Below, piece by piece: positions 30,201 through 38,320 of a stretch of DNA of 64,000 nt. The notes beneath the pieces are model-generated. The model worked only from the letters and a program-made list of their open reading frames with translations. It did no database searches and was not told where the DNA came from. This DNA is from Epithemia pelagica (lineage: Eukaryota; Bacillariophyta; Bacillariophyceae; Surirellales; Surirellaceae): positions 2,604,001 through 2,668,000 of the forward strand of contig OX337232.1 in NCBI GenBank assembly GCA_946965045.2. The letters are read 5' to 3'. The position numbers were made by a program, and so were the translations under genes. Each line of letters begins with the position of its first letter. Positions within the stretch are counted from its first letter, which is position 1.

Positions 30201-31767
30201 AACCGGACATCTAGTCTGGGACGTGAAGATGGACTTCACCAGGAAGGCCAGGTGGGTCCTCGATGGGCACAAGACACCGGATCCAGAGGGATCAACGTTT
30301 GCCGGTGTGGTGTCTAGAGAAAGCGTACGCATCGCTTTCACGTACGCCGCTCTGAATGGGCTTGATGTCTTCGCCGCTGACATCAGAAATGCGTACCTCC
30401 AGGCGCCATCCTCAAGAAAGGATTATATTATATGTGGTCCTGAGTTTGGAATTGAGAACGTGGGCAAGGTTGCACTCGTTCATCGCGCGCTATATGGAGG
30501 GAAGACGGCGGGAAAGGATTTTCGGAACCATCTCAGATCTTGTATGAGTCATCTCGGTTTCAAGTCATGCCCTGCGGATCCAGACGTCTGGATGAGGCCG
30601 GCAGAAAAGTCTGATGGATCACCGTACTATGAGTATGTATTGCTCTATGTAGACGACGCCTTGGCCATCGGGGAGAGAGCGGAGAAGATCCTCCGGGAGG
30701 AAATCGGCCGATACTTTGAGTTGAAAGAGGAGTCGGTGGGCCCTCCAAGTCTGTATCTCGGTGGAAGAGTTCGGAAGGTTGTGCTGGAGAATGGGGCTGA
30801 AGCATGGGCCTTCAGTTCTTCGCAATACGTCCAAGCCGCCGTAAAGTATGTGGAAGATCATCTGTCCAAGGACGAGAATAAAAGGTGGTCTCTACCATGC
30901 AAAGCAGACACGCCGATGAAGGCCAACTATAGAGCAGAACTGGATGTCTCAGCGGAGTTGTCACCAGGAGACGCCTCGTACTATCAATCCTTGATTGGAG
31001 TTTTGCGTTGGATTGTCGAGTTAGGCAGAGTCGACATCTGCCTTGAGGTATCAGTGTTGTCGTCCCATCTCGCCCTACCGAGGGAGGGACATATGCAACA
31101 AGTCCTGCAGGTATTCGCATATCTCAAGAAATACCACAACGCAGAGCTTGTGTATGATCCAAGTGATCCTATCGTCGATGAAGCAGATTTTGAACGAAGA
31201 GATTGGACTGCCTCAGAGTTTGGCCATATCGATGGCAAGGAGGAGCTTCCACCCAACATGCCGGAGCCTCGAGGATTGGGGTTTGTGATTCGCGCCAAAG
31301 TCGATGCGGATCATGCTTCCGACACGGTATCGAGACGATCTCGAACGGGTTTGCTCGTCTATCTGAATTCGGCATTGACATATTGGTGGAGCAAAACGCA
31401 AACATCAATCGAATCGTCATCCTTTGGATCGGAATTCATTGCTATGAAGCAGTGTTGCGAATACCTACGAGGGTTACGGTACAAGCTAAGGATGCTTGGA
31501 ATACCGTGTGACGGTCCAAGCCTTATCTACGGAGATAATCAGTCAGTGTTGGCGAACACTACAATACCAGACTCGGCGCTAAAGAAGAAGAGCCAGTCTA
31601 TTGCATACCATTTTGTGCGGGAGGGTGTGGCAAGGGACGAGTGGAGAACGACCTACATAAACACTCACGATAACGAGGCGGACTTGTTGACCAAGGTTCT
31701 GCCAAATGGAGAGAAGAGGCGTGGGTTTGTTTGGAACTTGCTTCACCACATCTTTGGCACAGAGTGA
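27235..31767 (+). CDS. Copia pol polyprotein (protease, integrase, RT, RNase H)
   Basis: The frame is open directly after the gag TGA and in the same frame as gag's second part, so expression by stop-codon readthrough is possible; the first ATG is at 27247. In order: an aspartic protease with ELDSHAN (DSHA instead of DSGA/DTGA, about 27449); an integrase core with YMD, CDMS and NKAE spaced about 35 residues for the last two (28580-28870), without an obvious HHCC finger; a chromodomain-like stretch (GWWLLVKWKDGSESWQRL, about 29815); a reverse transcriptase with AADIRNAYLQAP and YVDD (about 30640); and an RNase H with KVDADHASD, SSFGSEFIAMK and GDNQSVL. The product is about 1510 residues and ends with TGA. 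Confidence 0.95.
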   Translation, partial: GRPAMSSSLRGGILQPDNTKPWDPGEHGKLEHECQCRQHESIVPNRCFAIVAAASLDNDKEMQDMDGEHRTELDSHANMPVVGRHGYIISKHGRKVDVSPFTPQYKSMQAELVDAIVRYDCPYAGKPYLLVIQNALWVQAMENNLIPPFILREAGIKVNERAKIHTDDPTTDDHAIIFPSISFRIPLNLWGISSFFPTVKPTEDDLVAGHDVYVLTPSRWNPHSDAYETNEASMLDWEGNIKEKKDQLRIVIDDIPNPEDEADYRISSMEAHAVDRTCAARNHWRNHMTESRNSAAIEPYDEVGGHLSDISLVLVEPMMALELEERMVHGKEVAAIGATTICDDSDGEDKWDEPDSDDGSEGDDEMDIDLSMLEDIDLDEFFVSSMHAGKPQGIGAKHLAKVWRISHDDAKRTLAVTSQRGKRPKDPTLSQNYGTNDRMLRYRRIEEYFYMDTFFATKKGGKSSRGHTCCQLFVTDKGFMHVVPMKRKSEVLMAVKIFAKEIGAPDALICDMSKEQTSSDMKLFLNDIGTTLRALEEGTAWANKAELYIKLMKEALCKDMREANSPLPFWDYCLERRVRIYNLTARDYITVRGTNPYTATLGVEGGISSLGRYQWYEWCYFREHTAKFPHNQEVLGHILGPAKGEGNEMAQWVLKANGNVVPRRSTRPLQESEIYCASEQSKREAFNALIERKHGTSIQPPPTIPDDDEKFYDPYEDDEQPQYTTPDIEDTVDNTGRLLNQCPAYDRMINAEVQTQIGDEISKGVVKRRAIGADGTTSGKYHDDPYSNSILYEVEFLDGQVKDYAANVIAESMLAEVDTDGKHLRLMEGIVEWKKDKSLAVSKRDKYVYDRHGKRRARKTTRGWWLLVKWKDGSESWQRLADMRESYPIETAEFAVARGLEDEPAFQWWAKSTLRRRDAIISALKTRARQIRHKYGIEIPTSVEHAKELDKRNGNDYWMKALAKEMFNVGVAFEILAEGEKAPHGWHLVTGHLVWDVKMDFTRKARWVLDGHKTPDPEGSTFAGVVSRESVRIAFTYAALNGLDVFAADIRNAYLQAPSSRKDYIICGPEFGIENVGKVALVHRALYGGKTAGKDFRNHLRSCMSHLGFKSCPADPDVWMRPAEKSDGSPYYEYVLLYVDDALAIGERAEKILREEIGRYFELKEESVGPPSLYLGGRVRKVVLENGAEAWAFSSSQYVQAAVKYVEDHLSKDENKRWSLPCKADTPMKANYRAELDVSAELSPGDASYYQSLIGVLRWIVELGRVDICLEVSVLSSHLALPREGHMQQVLQVFAYLKKYHNAELVYDPSDPIVDEADFERRDWTASEFGHIDGKEELPPNMPEPRGLGFVIRAKVDADHASDTVSRRSRTGLLVYLNSALTYWWSKTQTSIESSSFGSEFIAMKQCCEYLRGLRYKLRMLGIPCDGPSLIYGDNQSVLANTTIPDSALKKKSQSIAYHFVREGVARDEWRTTYINTHDNEADLLTKVLPNGEKRRGFVWNLLHHIFGTE

Positions 31768-31895
31768 ATGATAATTGGATTATGCATGAGCGGAACCACT
31801 TGGTTGGACGGAGGTGGAGGTAGCATGATGCGAACCACCTAGGATAAATCAAGGACCACGATGACAAACCAACATTGCAGCGGCAAGGTTGATTT

Positions 31896-31903
31896 GAGAG
31901 GAG
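31896..31903 (+). other. Polypurine tract before the 3' LTR
   Basis: GAGAGGAG directly abuts the TG of the right LTR, the expected place for plus-strand priming. It is short. Confidence 0.55.
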
Positions 31904-32067
31904 TGTTGAAATTGTGGCCCATATTTGGCAATGAACGACGAATGTGTGGAAACTACCATGGCTATGTGGCCGAATTTGGTGGGAGCTGTGTACGACTCCC
32001 ATCTGTAAACCAAGGTAGATTTCTCTGCAATGAACGTATAATCTTTCTGATAAGCGAACTTTTAGCA
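31904..32067 (+). repeat. 3' LTR, 164 bp
   Basis: Same sequence as the LTR at 25423-25586. It ends 197 bp before the start codon of the downstream kinase gene, so LTR promoter activity could reach that gene. Confidence 0.95.
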
Positions 32068-32071
32068 CAAG
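32068..32071. repeat. Target-site duplication, right copy (CAAG)
   Basis: Matches CAAG at 25419-25422 on the other side of the element. Confidence 0.7.
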
Positions 32072-32263
32072 AAAACAAAAAAACAGCATCTTTTGGGAGC
32101 GACGCACTCTTTTCAATTTTTTTATTTCAGACCGAATCAATCCGTTGCGTGACAAAACGACGACGACAAGTTCATGTTGTTCTGCTCCTTCTTGTTTTGT
32201 CCACCCAACCATCTCGAACAAGGCTCCAACAAGAAGAAGAACGTGTTTATCGACTACCCTCCA

Positions 32264-34277
32264 ATGTCCAGCAGTTCCAAATACTCCTCCGTCAGTTCGG
32301 GCAATCGCTCGGATTCGGTGCATTCGAACCTCCTTCGAGAATCCAAAGAGGATGTGTTTAAAAAATACGAAGTTGTGGAAATCTTGGGACAAGGGTCCAT
32401 GGTACGTCACAAACGTGCATTGGGGTGTGTGGGTTCTCTGACTGGGCTCATCTCCATGATTGAATTTTCTTGTTTTTTCTCTCCATGTCGTTAGGGCTAT
32501 GTTTCCAAAGTCAAAGTAAAGAGTAACATGGTGGGTGGTTCCGCCTTCCAACCAAAGATCAATGGCCCCTTTCCCCGAATCCGATCGATTCTTCGCAAGA
32601 AGAATACCAATTCGAGTCTTAACGGAACCGAATCGCCCACCTATGCGCTCAAAATGATTCAACTCGACCGCATCTCGCCCCTCTTTGTCGAGGAGCTCAA
32701 GAACGAAATTGCCATTATGCGCAACATGGATCATCCCAACATTGTCAAAGCCACAGAAGTCTATGTTTACCGCAAACAAATTTACATTATTATGGAAGCC
32801 TGCGACGGAGGAGATTTGTATACGCGTAGTCCCTACAGTGAACGACAAGCGGGACGGTACACGGCGCAGCTCTTGTCGGCCATTCAATACATGCACGATC
32901 ACAGCATTGTTCATCGGGATTTGAAGTATGAAAATATCATGTTTGAAACTACATCCGCCCATTCCGAAATCAAGGTGATTGATTTTGGCCTCTCCAAAAA
33001 GTTTTTGAGTGAAAAACCCGGTGTCATGACGGAACGAGTCGGAACCGTTTACACGTAAGAAAGAAAACTTACTGGGTCACAAATGTACCTTGGTTAGTGT
33101 TCTCACATTTCAATTTTTTGTTGTGGCTTGCTTCAGAATGGCGCCTCAGGTTCTTCAAGGGATTTAGTAAGTTCAATGTGTGTCTTACTCTCAGCTCCCA
33201 GTCATCAGTCGCACTCACGTCGTTTCGTTTCTCGTAGCTCATCACAGGCTGATTTATGGGCCGAAGGAGTTGTTTCTTACATGTTGCTGTCGGCGTCAAA
33301 GCCCTTTATGCACAAACGCCGTCGCAAGATGATTGATTTGATCATGCGTGCAGACTACAATTTCGACGCACCCGTATGGGATGGCATCTCGGCCGAGGCC
33401 AAGGACTTCGTCGCATCCTTGTTGGTGATTGATCCCAAACTTCGATTGGACGCCAAGCAAGCGCTGGATCATCCATGGATTGTGAATCGTGAACAGTTAA
33501 AAGACGAAGTGCCACCGGAGGAAGTCTTGTTGGCCATGCCAGAAAGTTTGGTGAGATACAAGGATTCGTCGAGTCTCAAGAAACTGGCACTCAATGTGAT
33601 TGCCCATCGGTCCACGTCGGATGAAATTTTGCATTTGAGAAAAACCTTTGAAGCCTATGACACGGAACGCAATGGTGTCATTAGTTATGAAGAGTTCAAA
33701 GCTGCACTGGAGAAGGCTGAGTACTCCGAAGATTCCTTGCAGGAAATCTTTGAGTCCATTGACGTCAACAACAATGGTCACATCAACTATACGGAATTCC
33801 TGGCTGGTACGTCTACCGGGCAAATATTTCTGGTTGTATTTTTGCCATTGATACTCACATTTATTTTTACCATTGATACTCACATTACTCTTTTTGTCGG
33901 ATACAGCCACCATGGAAGCGCATGGTCACATTGAAGAACGTCGCATTGCAGAAGCCTTTGACCGTATGGACAGTGATGATTCTGGTTACATATCGAAACA
34001 AAATCTTCGTGAGCTTTTGGGTAAAGACTATCCCAAGGAATATGTCGATGCCTTGGTTGCCGACGCGGACACGGACGGAGATGGTCGTATCTCGTATCCG
34101 GAATTCCTGGCATTGTTCCGCAAAGACACGGTCGCTCGAGCTGGAGAACTCGCACGAATTGACACCGACCCGGTGGACTCCACAACCGACAATGGATTGG
34201 TTGGACTGGATGCCAAAATTCCAGGTGGCCGGTTTGATTCCAACCTACCAGACAGTTTGAAACAACAAATCCAATAA
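32264..34277 (+). CDS. Calcium-dependent protein kinase (CDPK), five exons, compact form
   Basis: Exons 32264-32401, 32495-33054, 33137-33166 (30 nt), 33238-33806 and 33907-34277 join in phase with GT-AG introns to give 555 residues. The Ser/Thr kinase domain has GQGSMGYV (about 42), an insertion of about 50 residues, the catalytic Lys in YALKMIQL, HRDLKYEN, DFGLSKKF and, across the tiny third exon, MAPQVLQG. Four C-terminal EF-hands follow: DTERNGVISYEE, DVNNNGHINYTE, DSDDSGYISKQN and DTDGDGRISYPE. The third has Asn instead of Glu at position 12. It should phosphorylate Ser/Thr on a Ca2+ signal. An upstream in-frame ATG at 32174 would add 30 residues; 32264 (MSSSSKYS) was preferred because the sequence before it is not kinase-like. 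First of three related genes. Confidence 0.9.
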
Positions 34278-34660
34278 AAGCATTCGTGTGGAACTTCTTT
34301 TTGTGCAGAGCATCGAAGGTTACATTGAAATTCCTGTCAAAAAGTGATGTTATGTCGTAGAGGCTTTGAGTGGGGTAAAACAACAACGACACAAACATAA
34401 TTCATGGTGAACTCTCCGTGTCGAATAGAAAATGCGGATTTTTAAATGTATTAAGATGGCTTTGAGACGGATCTTTTTGTGAAACAAGACTTGTCATATT
34501 GTACTTGGTAGAAACAACTAGATCGCAAATCATCTAGACCCCTGCCTTCCATCCCTATTCCTAGTGTCAGTTTTGACATTCTTGATAATGCTATATATAG
34601 TCCCGATCACGACATGATCCACACCATGACAATCCGGAGTGATTATGCATTTATTCTTCT
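34278..34660. other. Convergent intergenic space between kinase genes 1 and 2
   Basis: The two 3' ends face each other. A CTATATATAG palindrome near 34590 is A/T-rich and has no clear role. No gene is seen. Confidence 0.4.
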
Positions 34661-37546
34661 TTAAGTATGATCTTCTCGGACTGTGAATCGACCATTTACA
34701 ATGCTTTTACCGGAAAGAGATGGCCGCGAGGAGGAGTCCTGTGTTGACAATCCATTTACTTTCTCTGTGGCAGATGTTACGAAAGGGTCTCGATTAGATG
34801 GATCTTGTGAGCTCGGCCTTGGTAATGGGAGGAAACAAAAGTTGTTAGCGTCCTTGTCGTGCTCTGATTCATGTTGCTGTTGCTCCGTCTCTTTAATTTG
34901 TTCGACATCGTTCTCCCCCGAATCGACCAATCTTTCTCTAGAAGAGGAGTCATGTCGTTCTTTCGATTCCTCTAATGGGGCGTGATCCCCCTTCGAAACC
35001 CCTGCTGAATCACTCGATGACTTTGAAGGCGATGAAGAACGCAATGCTCTTTTAGAGTCGTCCTGTCCAGCACGATTTCCGTTCAAGAATGATCTTGACG
35101 GCGACCGTGATCGTGAATTTTGTCTTTTGAAAGGCGATATAGAGCGCAATGACCTTTTCGAGTCGCGCTGTCCAGCACGATTTCCGTTCTCTAATATTCT
35201 GGACGGTGATAGCGACCGTGGTGAATTCGGTCCTCTTGAAGATTCTGGCGACACAGCAATCCCATGTCGCTGCAAAACCTCTTCAGCAGCAGTTTCTTCC
35301 TCGTGGCTCCCAGACACTTGATATATATCTTGAATATTATCGTGTTGTTTGCGGTTAAACACCTGCAAGAACTCTTGATAGCTTATCTGTCCGTTTTTGG
35401 CAATATCAGCTTCCGCAATCAATCTATCGATGTATTTATCATCTTTTGCTCGATTCCCAAGAAGCTTTTTGAGGTTGTCACGAGAAATGTATCCCGAATC
35501 GTCACTGTCTAACACATCGAAAGCTTCCGCCAAGCGATATTCTTCAATGTTGCCTTGCGTTTCCAATGTAGCGGCCAGAAACTCTGTGTAGTTGATCACA
35601 TTGTTTTTGTTCACGTCGACTTTTCGAAAGATCTTTTTGATTTCCTTCTCCGAATATTCGAAATGAGACAGTGCTGCCTTGAATTCGTCCAGTGTAATTG
35701 TTCCCGTGTTTAGCGTGTCGAATTCATCAAAAACTTTGCGAAGCTCAAATATTTCAGAACTGGTAGATTTCTTTGCGACAACGTTCAAGGCTAACCTTCT
35801 GAATTCACCCATGTCTGCGTATTGCACAATGTTGGCGCGAACCCTATTCTTGAACTCTTCTGTCGTAAGAGGAGGAAGATCATCGTCTTCTTCGTCATCA
35901 TCTGTTTCGAGAGGAGCACCAATGTTGAAAGCCTCGTTCAATTCATAGGATGTGGTTGCTGTTTGACCATTGACGCCCTCGCTCGATTCCTCGACAATCA
36001 ACTGACCACTCTTTCGATTCAAACGAGAATCAAACCACTCGTGATTTTTGGCAGTATCAGCAGTCAATCGATCCAATGGTTCCAACACCAAGAGTTGCGA
36101 TATAAATGATTTCGCTTGCTCTGATATTGTGGTCCACACATCGCGCTTCTCATCGTCTGCTTCATTGCTCTCTGACTTGGTCGTGAATTCATAGTTGCAC
36201 TGTAGTACATTGGCGACCAGTTGTTTTGGTGTTTGGCCATCGAACGGTCTATTCATGGACAACATAATATAAGTACATACTCCAATACTCCACAAATCGG
36301 CTTGTGTTGTATAAATGCCTTTCATAGTTTCGGGGCTCATGGAGTAGAGTGTACCAACACGTTCCGTAAGGACGTTGTTGTTGGGTGAAAACACTTTGGA
36401 CAGACCAAAGTCAATCACTTTGATGGCAGCCTCAGGGTGTTTGGATTCCCACAGGATATTCTCCAGCTTGATGTCTCGGTGAATGATGCGCTTGGAATGC
36501 ATGTAGGAAATCGCCGAGAGTACTTGTCGCATGGCGTTGGCCACTTGTCGTTCCGTATAGGGCATGCGAGCATGCATATCTCCACCTGTACACAATTCCA
36601 TGACAATCATGAGTTTCTTGTATTTGCGCATCTGAAAGGTTTCATACGCCTTGATGATGTTCTTATGATCCAGTGTTTTCAATATTTCCACTTCATTTTT
36701 TAATTGATCAATTTTGTCCTTTTCTACAAGTGCCAAGTTGATGACTTTCAAGGCAAAGAACATATTTGGACCTTTTTCGACTGATGGCAAAATGAAGCTA
36801 ACCGAGCTCGATGGTGTTGCTGTGAGACTTCCAGGTTCGGTCGATGCTCTTTGATTTAATTGTTCTGGTCGAGGAGGAACCTCAGTCAATTCCGAAAAAT
36901 TTTCATCGGGAACATCATCGGGACGCGGCGCTCCACTAGAATCGGATGCCGCATTTTCTGGGATCCCTCCTCCTGATCGAGAAGGGGGTATATTATGATT
37001 GCTGGATTCGGCCGAAGATCCTTCGCTCGGTTGCGAAGGCGATATCAATGTGGGTGCCGAGACTGGTCTTGGAAAAGCGCTCCCCGTAGGAGTGAGTGTT
37101 TGCACCGACTTGGTACCCACCAATCCTCCCAATCCAATGCTTCGTCGAACATTACTCACCCTATGAAACTTTTTTCGTCGCACTCCTTCCGGACGAGAGG
37201 ACCCTCCAATTTTATCTTCGTATTTCTGAACTCGATAAATTTTACACAATCCTCCATTTCCAATTTCATTCATGACTTGATAAATATCATCGAAGTCAAC
37301 TTTCTTATCTCTTTCACGGACCAAGGCTTCATGAAAGGATCGGCCGGCATTTTTTCCTCCTGTCTGTGGTGTCGGTCGTGTTTCATAGGTGCTAAAGATG
37401 CTGCTAGCGTTGGCACCACCTTCCACCACCAAGTCGTTGTTGTTGCTTTTGTGACGGCTGTTTTTGGTCGAGTCGCGAGCTCTTCTCTTTCGACAAATCA
37501 GGTCGTCACCTCTGCAAAGCAAGGGCCTACTCCCACCACTTCCCAT
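34661..37546 (-). CDS. CDPK-like kinase with long linker and SR-rich tail
   Basis: The intronless ORF encodes 961 residues. The N-terminus MGSGGSRPLLC fits N-myristoylation plus palmitoylation, so membrane attachment is likely. The kinase domain starts at about 88 (EIGNGGLCKIYRV). An unusual insertion of about 165 residues, rich in Ser and Pro, separates the glycine-rich loop from the catalytic Lys (FFALKVINL, about 262). HRDIKLEN (353), DFGLSKVF (380) and SPETMKG follow. Four EF-hand positions at about 609-722 are partly eroded: DTLNTGTITLDE (Leu at 3), DVNKNNVINYTE (Gly lost at 6), DSDDSGYISRDN (Asn at 12) and DIAKNGQISYQE. The tail holds two copies of an SR/SP-rich unit (GNRAGQxDSKRxLRSxSP, about 772-849). 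It lies tail-to-tail with the first kinase and is followed on the same strand by the third. Confidence 0.9.
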   Translation of the reverse strand: MGSGGSRPLLCRGDDLICRKRRARDSTKNSRHKSNNNDLVVEGGANASSIFSTYETRPTPQTGGKNAGRSFHEALVRERDKKVDFDDIYQVMNEIGNGGLCKIYRVQKYEDKIGGSSRPEGVRRKKFHRVSNVRRSIGLGGLVGTKSVQTLTPTGSAFPRPVSAPTLISPSQPSEGSSAESSNHNIPPSRSGGGIPENAASDSSGAPRPDDVPDENFSELTEVPPRPEQLNQRASTEPGSLTATPSSSVSFILPSVEKGPNMFFALKVINLALVEKDKIDQLKNEVEILKTLDHKNIIKAYETFQMRKYKKLMIVMELCTGGDMHARMPYTERQVANAMRQVLSAISYMHSKRIIHRDIKLENILWESKHPEAAIKVIDFGLSKVFSPNNNVLTERVGTLYSMSPETMKGIYTTQADLWSIGVCTYIMLSMNRPFDGQTPKQLVANVLQCNYEFTTKSESNEADDEKRDVWTTISEQAKSFISQLLVLEPLDRLTADTAKNHEWFDSRLNRKSGQLIVEESSEGVNGQTATTSYELNEAFNIGAPLETDDDEEDDDLPPLTTEEFKNRVRANIVQYADMGEFRRLALNVVAKKSTSSEIFELRKVFDEFDTLNTGTITLDEFKAALSHFEYSEKEIKKIFRKVDVNKNNVINYTEFLAATLETQGNIEEYRLAEAFDVLDSDDSGYISRDNLKKLLGNRAKDDKYIDRLIAEADIAKNGQISYQEFLQVFNRKQHDNIQDIYQVSGSHEEETAAEEVLQRHGIAVSPESSRGPNSPRSLSPSRILENGNRAGQRDSKRSLRSISPFKRQNSRSRSPSRSFLNGNRAGQDDSKRALRSSSPSKSSSDSAGVSKGDHAPLEESKERHDSSSRERLVDSGENDVEQIKETEQQQHESEHDKDANNFCFLPLPRPSSQDPSNRDPFVTSATEKVNGLSTQDSSSRPSLSGKSIVNGRFTVREDHT

Positions 37547-38320
37547 TGTGTGGTTCTCTGTTTGGTTCCGAAACGAGATGGAAGGCGAATTGGATTCTGT
37601 GTGTCTTTGTCTCTGATTTCAGAATCGAAAGAGATAAAGAATAAAGGGTCCACACTTTCTCTAGAAAATAAACGAAGTTTCATGCAAGAAAGTGGATCGC
37701 CCAGTTACGTTGCATTCCCCTTTCGTGCGTTAGTTGTTGTTGTTGTTGTTTCCATTGATGGTTCTCTTACCCTTGCCCTTCCTCGATGATTGGTTTGGTT
37801 CTTTTGGGCTCCCTGCCTCGGTGGCACAGTCTGCGCTTCTTTTCACTTTCTGACGATCGAAATGTCGTGTCGTAATGAATTCTTAGGGAGCAAGTGTGTC
37901 GTTTCAGCTGTCTCAGCTACTTTCCCTGATATAGTGAATCTTTGGACTTCGCATGTAGAGCAGCTGGCGCATGAATCCCAATGCTTCCATCTCCGAGCGA
38001 TGGGGTGTGGATCTACCTCAACGGACAGAAAACCGCTAAATCACGGTTATCCCATACCAGGTGTTAGTCGCGGTACACACTTACTGATAGTCGCAGAAAA
38101 AGCTACCTTGTCAAGCGAGAACTCCTCTCTAGAGTAGAGGAGTATCATATACTTTTGAAAGGGGTCTTTATGATATCAACTACTCCTACCTAGCTAGTAG
38201 GAGTATCAACACTCTAATGACACAAAAGCTTCTCTTGTCAACTTGTTTCATTGCTTCTTTCATGCAAGTCTATTCTACACATCGACATCATGCTTGATTG
38301 TCGTAGCAGCTCATTTGAAT
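37547..38320. other. Intergenic region with two CTAG-centred palindromes
   Basis: Perfect arms ACTCCTCT/AGAGGAGT (38121-38143) and TACTCCTAC/GTAGGAGTA (38181-38205) flank a loop containing CTAG, 40 bp apart. They lie just downstream of the giant kinase gene and about 600 bp upstream of the start of the SR-tail kinase. No gene is supported; the ORF 37790-38137 has no support. Confidence 0.55.

Larger units (their letters stand above)
25423..32067 (+). mobile_element. Full-length Copia (CoDi-like) LTR retrotransposon
   Basis: Two identical 164-bp LTRs (TGTTGAAATT...TTTTAGCA) bound a 6.6-kb element with gag and pol in the order protease, integrase, reverse transcriptase, RNase H, which defines Copia. 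The flanks show CAAG (or ACAAG if one base is shared) on both sides as target duplication. A weak primer-binding candidate with TATCAGA follows the left LTR and a purine tract GAGAGGAG precedes the right LTR. Identical LTRs mean a recent insertion. gag has a frameshift and gag/pol are separated by one TGA. Confidence 0.95.

Noticed and set aside
31598-32962. 454-codon minus-strand ORF
   Set aside because: It runs antisense through pol's RNase H, the LTR and the first kinase exons; no domain, and the sense strand has clear genes.
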